This document shows positions 1-11,905 of a stretch of 64,000 nucleotides of DNA, piece after piece. The DNA lies in NCBI GenBank assembly GCA_023374025.1, contig SIJG01000144.1, forward strand, positions 62,001 through 126,000, in the 5' to 3' direction. The translations under genes were made by a program, and so were the position numbers. Each line of letters begins with the position of its first letter. Position 1 is the first letter of the stretch. The notes under the pieces are model-generated. The model searched no databases. It saw nothing but the letters and a program-made list of their open reading frames with translations, and was not told where the DNA came from. Origin of the DNA: Heterodera schachtii. Lineage: Eukaryota > Nematoda > Chromadorea > Rhabditida > Heteroderidae.

Positions 1-1017
1 TTCATTTTCTGATCATTTCTCACAAACGCAATTAGCATTTTATCTTCTCCCTGATTAAAAAACGATTAGACAAATTATTATCCTGATTAATTGACTCACA
101 GATGGAATTGCATTTGAAATATGAATTTCAAAACAATGAATAATAATAAGAAATGGTATTATAAAAAAAGAATAGAACATTATCTTTTCCCTTAAAAAAT
201 AAATGAAAATTAAAATCTTTTAATTATTATTTCAATTTATTTACATAAAAGTAATTTAAATACATTGCCTAATGATATATAGTAATTATGAAAATGAAAA
301 AAGAAAAGAGCAAAAATTCTATTAAGTAAAAAATTGAGTAATCCTACTGCTACTCAATTACCATTTCTAATAATTGCATCATAATTATAAAAAAATAAAA
401 TGCGAATTGATTTTCAACTCCACAGAACCATTACTTTTCACATTGGAGCTGAGGAATGCGAATGATGTGCTCCAAAATTGAATGGAAGAAAGACAGAAAT
501 AACGAAAAATTGCGTTAAATTATTTCTTTTATAAAAAGATAGTTTTTTAAGTATTTTTCAAAAATCTAATGCATAATTAAAACTGTAGAAAGTAAATAAA
601 ATAAAAAAAATTTTTTGTTGAAAATTATTAAATTAAATTTAGTTAAGAATTTATTATTTAGTCTCGAAAAAATGTATGAATTTTCACTTCAACAATTAAA
701 GGTCTTCCTTCACCAATTAATTAGTGAATGAAAATTGTGACTCATTAGTTGAAAAGTATTTTATTGAACAAAAAAAAAATTTGAAATAAAAATTAATTTG
801 AAAAAATTAATTGTTGAACATTGAAATGTTATTAATTAGTTTGGGAACTTAATTTTTGCCAATAAAATAGCTGACAAATTTGCTTTTGCTTTTAAATTTT
901 TTTTATTGCAAAATAAAGTCAATATCCCCCCTTAATAAATTTTTATCATTTAAGTAGCATTTGACAAATTTAATGTTTTTAATAATTGTTTTCCATTTTT
1001 GTAAATTTGCAAAAAAA
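1..1017. other. AT-rich 3' flank, no gene seen
   Basis: This stretch lies downstream of the minus-strand protease stop codon. It is AT-rich with no open frame of note. Read on the minus strand, an AATAAA sequence falls at about 907-902, roughly 110 bases past the stop, and is a possible polyadenylation signal. A short hairpin with arms TTGGAGC and GCTCCAA occurs around 444-476. Nothing else could be assigned. Confidence 0.5.
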
Positions 1018-4000
1018 TTATTTTTCTTTCATCGCTTGCGGCAATGCAAATTGCTTTTTCTCGACGTCATGAATCTTAAATGGTAAAATTGATTAAAATT
1101 GTATAAAAATATAAATACAGAGCAAAATTAAAAAAGCAAAATTTATCAAAATTTTATTAATTTTTCTAAAAAATTATTATTATAAAAATTAGTTCTTCAC
1201 ACTTTTTACTTAGAGAAAATATTTATAAATTAAAAAATTACATATAAAAATAAATAAAAGTGTGGATATTTTACTTGGCAATATTCACGGCAAAATGGGT
1301 CACCAAGCAGCCAAGATGGGATTGATTCCAAGGTGGTCAGGCCGACTAAGCAAGTGCCATCGCCCTTATCAAAGAGCAGCGTCTTCTATAATTTTGTTTG
1401 AAATTTTTGAATTTTTTTGAATTTTATATTTACAAGAAGACATCATAATTAAAAAAAAATTTAAAACATTCTTAATTAGAAAAACCCGGTCGGACCAGAC
1501 TTAAAAGTGTGATTTTTCAAACTGTTTTTTACACATGTTTTTAGTTGAAAAACTTTAAAATTTCATAGTATTTGATAAATAGTTGCAGAGGAAAATTTTA
1601 TGGTAAATGTGATAATAATTAACTGGGTCTTTATTATTAAAACCAAATATCCCACGTGAAATTATAAGGATTTTTTAAATACCTATTTCCTGAAATTAAA
1701 GCCCCCGGGGCTTTATTGTCCAACTTCGATCAAAAGGTAATCTTTATATGTAATCATAAGGGGCACAAATTCAGGAGTGCTCAATAAAAGGAAATACGTA
1801 ATTTAAAAAAAAACCAAAAATCTGCGTCTATTTCCTTAATTAGGTAGTGAAATATCAAAAAAAAAAAAATCAATAAACTAAAAATTTTGCTTAATAAAAT
1901 CTCAAGAAAAATACAAGGCTGAATCAACCACAACACACCTCGTCCACTTTGTATTCCTGGCCATGGATCGTGAAAATGATGGGGCCAAATTTTTGATCAC
2001 ACGGCATTGTGCCGTTTCCCGGGTCAACGCCGTAATGGCGTAAAATGTTGTTGACCTCATCAAACGGACCGATCAGAAAGGAAGTGCCCGAGTCGACCAT
2101 CGCAGCACTGGTGCCATTAATAGTTGTGCCGTCGTCCAACGTGATTTTCTTTGAAACAATCATTGAAAAATAAGTATTTATAAAAGTTTTTGACACCAAA
2201 AATTAAACAAAATGCCAAAAAAAAAAGACAAAAATTGGCAGCAACTTTTGTAAAGTTTAAATAAAAGATAATTTTCTTTTAAATGAGAAAATAAATTTAA
2301 GTTTTTTGAGTTATTTTAAAAAATGCAAACTTTTTAAACCATAAATTTTCTAAGAGAAATAACATTGTTGGATAATGACGAGATAATTTTTTTTTTTTTT
2401 TGAACATTTATGGTTGAACAAAAAAATGTTTTTTTATTGTAAAATTTATTTGAAAAATTTCGGCCAAAAACAACCATTATTTTTTTAATTTATTTTATAG
2501 ATTAAAATTTTTTCTAGCTATCTCACATCGAGCTGAAACTCCCAGAAGCCGCTACTGTTGGCTGCAATCGGAATCCAATCGGTGATTGGCGCACAATTTT
2601 CATCATCCACATCACCCAAAGTCAATACTGATAAAAAACAAAACAAAATTTCCAAAAAAAATTTATCACTTCATGAAGCTAAATCAATAAAAAAAATAAC
2701 TCTTCAGAAATTAGTCTCGATTAATATTTAATTAACTCTTAATCATAATTTTATTTAAAAATTGCCCTGGTGTACGGTAAATCATAATCACCATTTTCGA
2801 ACCAATTACTATTGCGTCAAGATAAAAAAAGACGCAGGCTGTGTTTCGATTTAGTACAGCGCTGGAATTTACTATATTATATGACAAATGCCTCATTTTT
2901 TTAGTCTATGCCTTTGTTTGCACATTTTCCAATGTTTTTATAATTTATAATTTTCTTTTTTTACCGAGGGCCGACAAATTTTTCCAATTAAAAATTTTTT
3001 AATTGATTTAAATCTAAAAAATTTATAACCAATCCCTATTGGCACTAAAAAATTAAAAAAATTATCAGAAAAACTAAAATTAACCATTTACAGTGGTTCG
3101 AGCATAAAAATACCAAACGCCTCACCTCCTCCCAATGTGCCATTCACGTTGCCTTGGGTGACCAAATAAAGTGAGAACAACGGCTTTTCGAACAGGCCCT
3201 GTTTGTAGGCCTGGATGAAAAGTGGGTCCACATTTTGATTGCTTGTGTTCAGGGCAAGGCCTAAAAGGCCATTGTATGGCCGTATTTGGATGTTAATCTG
3301 ATTGGCTTGGCCAAAATAGGCATTGCACACACTGAGCCCATATGTTTCGTAGGAATCGGAGGCAAACTGAGAAGCATTGCATTAATTAACAACAATTATG
3401 GGACGTTAATTATAAAAAAGTGAGAACATCGTCTCCCCTCCCCCCGCCCCGCCGAAATTCTTTTCGGAAAATTTTCAAACATACATTTTTAAAAAAGGTC
3501 TTCGGAAATTTTAAAAAATTGTAAGAAAAAATTATAAAAAAATCTCTATAAAACTTAGTAATTCAGTTAAAATTTCCTGAAATTTTCTTATGACAAATTT
3601 GATTTTCAAAAAATTTCTATCAGGATTTGTAATTTTTAACCAATAAATGTATAAGGCTATGATCAAAATATTCCTTATGTCTGGATTTGTTAATTTCTGT
3701 CTTATGTATCTTTTGTCTGTATCCGCAAAATTTTACAAATTATCCAAATTTCTCATTTTTCCATCTCCCACCTGCACAAAGTCTTGGCCAATTAGGCCGG
3801 CCGCAAACCCAAGCCCGTACTCAATCGAAAATGTCATGTCCGTCTCTTGGTATGAAGCGGATTTTTGGCTTTCAAATTTGGATAAATTTTTGCACGACCG
3901 TGGCTCTCCCGTCTCGGCGTGCCGGAACCCGGGAAATTGTGCCGCCGGCGTCACGGTTGGCACTGGTTGTGTTGCCGTCGTTGTTGTCGCTCCACCGCCA

Positions 4001-4163
4001 CCATTTTGGCCACAACATTCCGGATCGCATTGCGCTTTGCACCATTGCGCGTCGTGCGATGTGCAACCCTTGTAGCACCCGTTCTGGCCACAGGTCGAAT
4101 CCACTACCCAAAAATCGCCGGAACCGGTGTCCAATTGCACCGTGAATTCTTGGGGAGGTGTGC
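1018..4163 (-). CDS. Pepsin/cathepsin D-like aspartic protease (family A1), six exons, 5' end not found
   Basis: An A1 aspartic endopeptidase, a family that cuts proteins in acidic compartments or secretions. Exons read on the minus strand are 4163-3772, 3366-3126, 2627-2527, 2148-1939, 1385-1275 and 1074-1018, the last ending in TAA. All junctions are GT..AG with matching phases, giving about 370 residues. In order they encode GTPPQEF, the first catalytic motif DTGSG, the flap IEYGLG, the second catalytic motif VDSGTS, and the late WLLGDPFCREYCQ block followed by a short IHDVEKKQFA tail. The active-site loops and C-terminal core are therefore present. Two things are odd. After the first catalytic loop there is a cysteine-rich stretch and then a Gly/Thr/Pro-rich linker, and the flap has Leu where Thr or Ser is usual. 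The first exon starts in phase 1 behind a TTTTCAAG acceptor, so at least one exon with signal peptide and propeptide lies upstream; I could not identify it. No internal stops or frame breaks were seen. Confidence 0.88.
1698..1714. repeat. Perfect GC-rich palindrome in a protease intron
   Basis: AAAGCCCC and GGGGCTTT arms flank a single C. It lies inside the intron between exons 2148-1939 and 1385-1275. No function is assigned. Confidence 0.6.
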
Positions 4164-4310
4164 CTTGAAAAATTGGAAAAATTGCAATTTAATATGGGGT
4201 CTCATTTATATTATTTTATATTTTTTTTTTTTTAATTGTATTCATTACTTTGTTTTCCGCTATAAGTGCAATTACATGTTGCCTTGCGGTTTGCTCAAAA
4301 TAAATAAATA

Positions 4311-4342
<32 letters not shown>
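4311..4342. repeat. (ATA)n microsatellite
   Basis: About ten uninterrupted ATA/AAT trinucleotides lie just upstream of the protease exons, preceded by TAAA tetranucleotides from about 4301. Confidence 0.9.
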
Positions 4343-4343
<1 letters not shown>

Positions 4344-5453
4344 TTACTAATAATAAATTTTTATCTCATATATAAATATATCATTATATTTTTTTTCATT
4401 GGCCTTGTCACATTATTGGGCTCAGAAAATTATTTAAATATATTAACAGAGTAGTAAACATTGATATAATCATATAAAGTCTATGTATGATATATAATAA
4501 AACTATTTTAAAGAAATGATTCTATTTAAGAAATAGAGAGAAAATATAAAAAATTTAACAAAAATTCTAAAAAAAAATTTACTCATGGGTGTCTATCGAA
4601 AATTATGAATGAATAAAAAACAGTAACAAAGTCATTCCCGAGAATGAATGAAAATTTTGAAACGAATGTCAGTAATTTCTTAAAACTTTCAAATTTGTTT
4701 TTATTCGAAATCTATTAAAAACTATTTTTGAAAATAAAAATTTGGAAAATGAACCTTAATTATTTAAGTTTTTTTATTTCTTCTTTAAATTAATTTTTCA
4801 TCAAACCCATTATTAATTTTCTAAGCATTAAATCACATAATTTTTAACTAATAATTTTAACTGTTATTGTTTAAATATAATCATGAAATTTGCATAACAC
4901 AAAATAATGAAATCTTATTTTATTTATTTTTAATTTAATTATATATGATACAAATGAAGATATGATTATTTAATATTATTTTTCTTTTCAAATCTATATT
5001 TTTAGATAAATATAAATTTTTAAATTTGTTAGTTATTTTATTCTGCAATTTTGTTTTCAATACAAAATCAAAGAGAAGAAAAGTAGGAAAAATGCACCAA
5101 AAAAAATTCACCAAACTTCTCAAAGAATTTGAACGAAAAATGGCCCCAACAAACGGCAATCGGTTTCTAACTTAGAGCATACTAATAAGATTAAAGGTTG
5201 TTTAGAATGGCGACACACAATATAACATGCTTTGAATGTGGCGATTGACGTTTTGTTTTGTATTTTTGTGTTCAAATATTTTATTTTTATTTTTGTGGTA
5301 CTTTTCCGTTTTGGGGCCAAAGTTTGCATTTTTTTAAATCAACAGCGAGCGAGTAGAATTTCAGACCCATCCGAAGAGACAACCGAAACAATTTACTTTT
5401 CAATTGAAAGTCCGCGTTAGCAAATTAATGCCCATACAAAAAGAACAAATATC

Positions 5454-5525
5454 ATAAATAGGGTTATAATTATATGGACTAAAAATGCCAAATATGGGCA
5501 TAAAATATTGACTAAAAACTTCCAA
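5454..5525. repeat. AT-rich repeat fragment shared with 51832-51910
   Basis: A TAGGG-like start is followed by ATAATTATATGGAC and then repeated 'AAATATGG..CATAAAATAT' phrases. The same order occurs at 51832-51910 (AGGGAGTAAAATTATATGGAC). The TAGGG start resembles a hAT-type terminus, but no opposite end or target duplication was found. Confidence 0.45.
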
Positions 5526-5604
5526 AATGTATCTTTTAAACGCTATTTAAATAAAACCAAAATATTACTTATTTGTTAATTTATCCATGGAATAATTGAC
5601 ATAA

Positions 5605-5655
5605 ATTTTATGTGATTTAATATTGTTTTTTTGTAAATCTTTAGAAAATCAATTC
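5605..5655 (+). repeat. Direct repeat, copy 1 (copy 2 at 8095-8143)
   Basis: About 50 bases beginning TATGTGATTTAATATTGTTT recur with few differences at 8095-8143 in the same orientation. Both continue with AAATCTTTAGAAAATCA. Confidence 0.75.
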
Positions 5656-5929
5656 TTTATTGTCGAAATACATAAAAAAATAAAGTATAGTTTTATCATT
5701 ATATATTAATTATCAATTGAAAGTATTTATATCAATTTGAATCAGTTTACAGGGATCCGTTCGCCTCCTTTATATAGTAAAACAAAAGTTGTCCTAATTG
5801 CTGCCTCTTTGCATTTCTCGAAAACGTCCGCGCCAAAAAAACACTGACTCGGAAGCAAATGGCATTAAACAAATTTTAAATATTTGACATTGTTCGAATT
5901 TAATTAGCACCAAAATAGTCAAATAAATT

Positions 5930-6165
5930 TTTATTAAAGATTTAAAGAGAATCCGGCAAAAAATCCATTGAGAAAATTTTAAGTAATTAGTTACTTAAAG
6001 AAATGAAAGAATAAAATACCAATACAAACCAAAATCTGATAAGGTTGTTGTAAGTCGACCGATGGACAAATTCTATTAAAATGTTGATTATAAAAATAAT
6101 CATAATAATTTTAATTATATACATTTTTAAATTTAGTTATTTTTCAAATCTTTAATCATCTATTA
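5930..6165 (+). repeat. Dispersed repeat of about 230 bp, copy 1
   Basis: It matches 23440-23690 in the same orientation. Shared phrases in order are GAGAATCC.GCAAAAAA, AACCAAAAT.TG.TAAGG, TGTAAGTCGA and CGATGGACAAAT, then TCAAATCTTTAA.TCATCTA. The copies differ by substitutions and small indels. No terminal inverted repeat was recognised. Confidence 0.75.
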
Positions 6166-8094
6166 ACGGTGTACCGACACTAACGAAAATGTGCCGAAAA
6201 CTGGAATTGATGAAAAAATACATGAAGAATATCCTAAATCTAGTGTCAAAAAATCTCCCAATTGGAATTTAGATTCAATAATTTTTAAGTTAGCTCCGGA
6301 TGCTTTGCTTATGAATAGGGCTTTTTTTAGGCACAAGAAACCGCGAAATAAGCACATAAAAAGCAGAAAAAAAAAATAAAAAATAGGCATTAAATAGGCA
6401 CAAAAAATTGTAAAAAAAATTCTTATTATATTTTTAATTAATTCTTTTTTAATTTTAAGCATCGTATATTTTTTTTCATAGAAAATATTAAAATTAATAT
6501 AGAATAATAAGTAAAATAGCTTTTTTTCATTGCTTGACTTAAATACTTGTTTTAAAAAATAATTTAAATATATAATTATTTGTTAGCTTTTATTTATTTT
6601 CATTAAATACACACACTATTATAAATATTTTAATTCAAAAAAGTTAAAAAATCTATTTGTAAAAAGTTAATGAAACTATTATAAAAGTCTTACAGAAATA
6701 AACATTGCAAATATTGGTACATAAAAATATTTGTTTGTTTTTATTCAAATAAATGAAAAATTATGTTAAACGACGAAGAAAAAATAAATATTTAAAGAAT
6801 GCTTAAGTAATAATAATGAATTTAATATAAAATTATAACTTCATCAATTTATACTAAACCAAATTCTTTTTTCTTCAAATTAATAATAAAAATTTAAACG
6901 GAGATTCGTGAGTAAAAACAGAAAATAATTATTATAAATAAATTTAAAAGTTTTAAAATATCATTAAAATAAAAAATAAAAATATAGAAAAAAATTAAAT
7001 GAATAATAAAGTGTTGTTATATGAAAAGTTGCTTGAATTTTTGATATACAAATATAGAATATTAAAAGTCCCAATAAACGATCATAAACAGGCCTAATAT
7101 TTCAAAACAGATTGAAATTTCTCACTTCGAATTAAATACTTTGATAAAACAAAATTATTATCAAATAAAAACCAATTTTAACTAAAGTGTCGGAAATGCC
7201 ATTGGTTAATACATAGGAACCCAGACAATTTTTATTGGATAAACAAGCAAAAAGAATTAAATTTAATTAATTAAATATATCAGAAAAAATTAATAATAAA
7301 CAGTTATTGACTTAACAAATTATAAAAATACTAATATAAAATATCATAATAATTTGCAATAAAACAAAAATCGAAAACTAATGAGTAATTTATCCTAAAA
7401 AATGCATCAAATGTTAGGGGGGTATGGCGGTGCCGCTAGAACAAATCAACTTTTGCAATTTATTGTTAGAATTTTTTATAAATTCTTTTTTTTTTTGCAT
7501 TATTTAATTAGTTGAATAAATAATTAATTGGCAAAAATATTGTATTAAGAATGATTAAATATGTATCAGATTTATGACAAATGTTATTTATATTCATAAA
7601 AGGGAGAATTTTCTGCTTTATTTTTTATATTTTTTATCTAATTTAACGTATAAACCGATTTTTAATTTTTACTGTTTCTTTTTTAAAATATTTAATTTTA
7701 TAAAAAATGTAAAAAAAAAATTGAATCTATATTGTATTATGATTAATAATTTTTTAGATGAATTTTAGAATTTAAAATAATAATTAATAGCAAAAAAAAA
7801 TAGTCTTCATTAACAAAAAAAAATTGCAAAAATTTATTTGTTAATCCAAAAATATCAGTAAACTAATATTCGCTTAAATTAAATGAGCGTGAAAAGATAA
7901 ATTCATTTATTAATTTAAAAACATTAGCATATTAATAAAATAAATACTTGTTAATGTGAGAATCAAAGAATAAAACAAAAGGTAATTTATCTATATTTTA
8001 TCTTTTAATAATTTTTTAATTAGAAATAAATAATTGGTTCATTGTCAACATCATATAAATCTTAAGACAAAAATTAAATAAAAGATTTATAAAA

Positions 8095-8143
8095 TAATTT
8101 ATGTGATTTAATATTGTTTCTTTTATAAATCTTTAGAAAATCA
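8095..8143 (+). repeat. Direct repeat, copy 2 (copy 1 at 5605-5655)
   Basis: Same sequence as at 5605-5655 with a few substitutions. Confidence 0.75.
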
Positions 8144-8561
8144 CTTATTTAAAAGTTATTCAAGCTTAACATTCACTTAAGATCATTTAAAAAATAAAAT
8201 AAAAAATAATAAGACATTTAAAGGCTTGAATATTAATACAATTTTAATTAGATTAAGTGCAATTTTTGAAAACTTCATTATTTATTAAAAATTGATAGTT
8301 AAAATAATTTAACCAAAGGAAACAGTCAGAATTTGAACCAAGTCATACAAAGTGTTTTTTATCCATTTAAATTTTCAAAATTTATCTGAAATAAAAACAA
8401 AAATTAAAATTTATTTTAAAAATATAAATAATTATTGATTAATTATTATTTTTGAATTATTATATAAATTTTTTAAATTTGTTTTTACTGTTATAATAAA
8501 ATTACTTAAAAAATAAAAATGATAAAATATTTTAAAATGATGACAAAATTTACATTCGAAG

Positions 8562-8590
8562 AATTATTATAATTAATAGGATACAAAGAA
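8562..8590 (+). repeat. Short direct repeat, copy 1 (copy 2 at 10044-10071)
   Basis: ATTATTATAATTAATAGG followed by ATACAAAGAA is identical at both sites. The second site lies about 35 bp before the 10.1 kb MITE. Confidence 0.7.
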
Positions 8591-9029
8591 TTAATTTAAA
8601 CTTGAGTTTTTGGGGTTGAATTGGATAAATAAACAAGAGAAAATTTTAAAATTATTTTTATGCCGTCGAAAAAGATTTTCAAAAATTTTGAGATTATTTC
8701 TTTTAAATTATTTTATGCGCATAAATTGAACAAGTAAAAATAATTATAAATATAAAAAGAAATAGCTTGAAAAAAAAAATAATAATTTTATATATTCAAA
8801 AGAAATGACAAATTTTAAATCAAATAAAAATGTAAAAAATGATGAAAAATAAGTAGATATTTGGGGAATTTTATGACAGATTTGCTGTTTTTTCTTAAAT
8901 AAAATCCATTTTCTAGAAATTATAAATTAAGAATGAGAAAAATTTATCAACATTTTATCAAAAATTTGGCGAAATATAATAAAATAAAACGATATCAAAC
9001 AGAAAGTGTAGTTTAAAAATTAGTCAGTA

Positions 9030-9152
9030 TTCCGTATCTGGAATTTTACGGACCAAGACCAGGACTACGGACTAGGCACCCACACTTACTACGGACTAAC
9101 GGACTAAAAACCCGTAAAGTCCGTACTATACGGGTCCGACCCGTACACGATC
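9030..9152. repeat. Degenerate ACGGACTA / TAGTCCGT repeat patch
   Basis: A compact patch, much more GC-rich than its surroundings, built from variants of ACGGACTA and its complement, for example TACGGACTAACGGACTA and CCGTAAAGTCCGTAC. It is a simple-sequence or satellite-like patch with no open frame of interest. A comparable ACGGATT-type patch occurs at about 25705-25745. Confidence 0.65.
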
Positions 9153-10104
9153 TCAAATTTCCATTATAAAACAAAAACCAATAAATTTAATAAAACATTT
9201 AAAAAAAAAGGAAACTTACCTTATATAAAATATTGGGGATAAAATTTTATAAAATAAGCATGTTAATGTTTCATAAAAGAAAAATTACATTTAAATACAG
9301 AAAATTTATTTAAATTTAAAAAAAAAATTAATTAATAATTATGAAATTTAAAATTAAATTGAGTAATTTTAAACAGTTTGAAATGAGAAAAGTTATTAAA
9401 AAAAACTATTGCAAATTCTTCTTCATAAATAATTTGAGAAATACAAAGTTGCAGAATAAAATATACTAATTAATTTAAATAACTGTTTTTTTTATTATTT
9501 GGAAACGAAAATAATGAATAAAGAATTTGCATTTTAAATCATTCAATAATAAATAATACTTTAAATCGAATTTTATTAATTTTTTTAATACCCAAATTTA
9601 AAGAAATAACATTGAAACAAAAACAATTAAAAAATAGAGTTAAAAATCATTTGAAATTTGACAACAAAATTGTCTGAGAAATTCATGAAGTAAACACGAT
9701 CTTCAGCATGTGAAATTTAAAATATTGTAACACTAAAATATTTATAAATCAAAGCAAGCATTAAATATTTTATAAAATTATTAATAAAAATTTAAAATAA
9801 TTAAAGGAACATATGTTAAAGTTTGAAAAATACTATAATTTAATAGAATAAATTAAAAAATAATAACAAACATAAATTAAAAAATTCTGAATAAACTTAC
9901 CTAATTTATTATATTTCTTATTTTAAATAAATAAAATAAATAATAATAATTTCAAAAATTGCAATATAAAATTATTTTTTTGAAATTTAAAAATTGGTAT
10001 TTTGATTGCTTTTAGATAATAAAAAAATTTAAGAATTTGACAAATTATTATAATTAATAGGATACAAAGAACGGGTGCGAGGCCGCGAATCGGCCGAGCC
10101 ATAA

Positions 10105-10287
10105 TACCGTATTTGCTCTAATTATCCCCCAATCTCCATTAATCCCCCAATTTCCAATTATCTCCCAGTCTAGGAGGCGTTTGAAAAATAATCCTTCTAT
10201 GATAATCCCCCAGTCTCCAATTATCCCCCAGTCTACGAGGAGATTGAAAAATAATCCCCCATGGGGGATAATTAGAGAAAATACGGT
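10105..10287. mobile_element. MITE with 27-bp terminal inverted repeats
   Basis: The left end starts TACCGTATTTGCTCTAATTA and runs into TCCCCCA. The right end is its complement with one mismatch, ending ATACGGTA. The 183-bp interior consists of repeated phrases of the type AATCCCCCAGTCTCCAATTA. There is no coding capacity. The target duplication is unclear, so the superfamily is not assigned. Confidence 0.8.
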
Positions 10288-10317
10288 AGTTATTTTTATC
10301 ATTCATAATACAACACA

Positions 10318-10374
10318 ATCGTACTGCCTTGAGGGGGATGCGCTGAAGGCGCTAACCCCGCTAGTGGTATCAAA
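10318..10374. other. GC-rich island with hairpin, unassigned
   Basis: The island contains the stem GCGC-TGAAG-GCGC and the phrase CTAACCCCGCTAGTGG, in strong contrast to the AT-rich flanks. A tRNA was considered and not supported, because no B-box or cloverleaf can be formed. It may be a repeat fragment. Confidence 0.4.
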
Positions 10375-10410
10375 TTAATTAATTCATAACACTATAATTT
10401 GTTTAAAAAC

Positions 10411-10475
10411 ATAATTTGACAAGTGATAGGCAAAAAAGTCGCTCATAAATATGAAAAAAATGTTACTCAAGAAAG
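10411..10475 (+). repeat. Direct repeat, copy 1 (copy 2 at 35967-36030)
   Basis: AATTTGACAAGTGATAGGCA, then AAAAGTC.CTCATAAATATG and a run of A, are shared almost base for base with 35967-36030. Confidence 0.8.
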
Positions 10476-11109
10476 AATAATCTTGCATTATTATAATAAT
10501 TAGATTAGATTCATATAAAATTAAAAAAAAAAATTATCTTTCAAATTTCATAATTAATTTTATGAGAATTGGCAAATATTAAAAAAATAAATAAAATAAA
10601 AACAAGAAATTTCAAATGTAAAATTCTTAAATTAAATTTAAACATGAATTATTATTGACGTAAAGCATTTTTACGTATGTTAAGAAACAACTTATTAAAT
10701 AAAATTAAGATTTCCGAAAATTGTGAGTAAATTCAATTGAATGCTTTTGATAAGTCATTTAAATGCAAATATTGCTGATCGTCCATGTGGAAAAAATAAT
10801 GCCTTTTTCATTGGGACATTCTGTCAAAATTTGCCCGTTGAAATTATCAGCAGTCAAAGATTAATGTATTTTAGTTTGTTTGATTATTCTTCCTTTACTA
10901 TTAAAGAAAATAATTTTTATAAATAAAATATATGACTTATAAAGATAGTACAAATTAAATTCTATAATCATAAAAAGTGTTCAAATTTTTGATTTTTTAA
11001 AATAATTTTTACAACAAATTTTCAATAAAAAAAATAATAAATAAGTGATAAATATACAATAATCTTTTTAATTAACGGACAATACTTATTATTTATAATC
11101 TAATATTAT

Positions 11110-11603
11110 GGTCAGATCACTCCTTCATGGTGATCAGAAAAGCCAAAAATGGCTTGAAATCTGGAAAATTTTCGAAAAAAAATTCTAGGGGGTTGTGAAA
11201 TTTTTTTTTGAAAATTTTGGATAGGGTTGCCAGAAAGAGCATAAAATTCTCAATCGAATTGCCTTTTGGATGATGGGTCTACGACTAATACGCGCAGAGC
11301 AAAAGAGGCTGTCAAAATTGACTACCATAAAAATGACTGATTTTCTACCATTTTCCCTTGAAATACGGTAGAAATCAGTCATTTTTGATATGTCCAATAT
11401 TTCACGAACTGTTTCTCTGCGCGTATTAGTTGTAGACCCATCATCCAAAAGGCAATTCGATAGAGAATTTTATGCTCTTTTTGGCAACCCTATCCAAAAT
11501 TTTCAAAAAAAATTTCCCAACCCCGTATGAATTTTTTTCGAAAATTTCCCCGATTTCAAGCCATTTTTGGCTTTTCTGATCACCATGAAGGAGTGATCTA
11601 ACC
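11110..11603. mobile_element. Palindromic fold-back MITE, copy 1
   Basis: The element is an almost complete palindrome of 494 bp with arms of roughly 240 bp. The left end begins GGTCAGATCACTCCTTCATG and the right end is its complement, finishing GAGTGATCTAACC. The arms meet near the CATTTTCCCTTGAAATACGG region at about 11350. If transcribed it would form a long hairpin. Open frames inside it are products of the palindrome, not genes. A sister copy lies at 11906-12402. Confidence 0.88.
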
Positions 11604-11710
11604 AAGTTGGTATAGAAGACTTTTTTGATCAGCAGTAAAAATAATGTTCTCATGAATTATTTCTGGTTTTTTTGCGAACTTGGGAATAAGTTTTTGGTGA
11701 TTAAACATTT

Positions 11711-11733
11711 TGCTCCATTACTTTTGTCTCACT
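11711..11733 (+). repeat. Tc1/mariner-like terminus fragment
   Basis: TGCTCCATTACTTTTGTCTC resembles the better preserved end at 12737-12764. The opposite end was not found. Confidence 0.4.
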
Positions 11734-11905
11734 AAAAAGGGGGTCGTTTTACAGACAAAGCCACTGCAATCAAGTAAAGCAAATAAATTTTATTAAGCAA
11801 AATAAATATTTATATTGATTTATTTAATTTAATTTTTTAACTAATTATATTTGAATATGATTCAATGAATATAAAGAAATCAATTTTTTTATTTTAATAC
11901 AACTT

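Larger units (their letters stand above)
4343..10030. other. Gene-free AT-rich region with dispersed repeats, mainly A-rich on plus
   Basis: No protein-coding gene could be supported. Short open frames at 6191-6379 and 10741-10926 match no family I recognise. The missing protease 5' exon(s) could lie in the first part, but no signal peptide or propeptide was found. More GC-rich patches at about 5150-5420 and 5755-5870 remain unassigned. Diverged repeats shared with other parts of the window are listed separately. Confidence 0.5.

Noticed and set aside
4200..5200. Candidate first exon of the protease, for example a minus-strand ATG at about 4831 ending before a GT
   Set aside because: The encoded residues (MLRKLIMG) could join in phase, but there is no signal peptide or propeptide and no support for choosing it over chance.
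10318..10374. Possible tRNA gene
   Set aside because: No cloverleaf, no A-box or B-box sequence and no anticodon arm can be built; only one local stem is present.
11185..11653. Minus-strand open frames of 87 and 70 residues
   Set aside because: They lie inside the palindromic MITE and exist because of its inverted arms.
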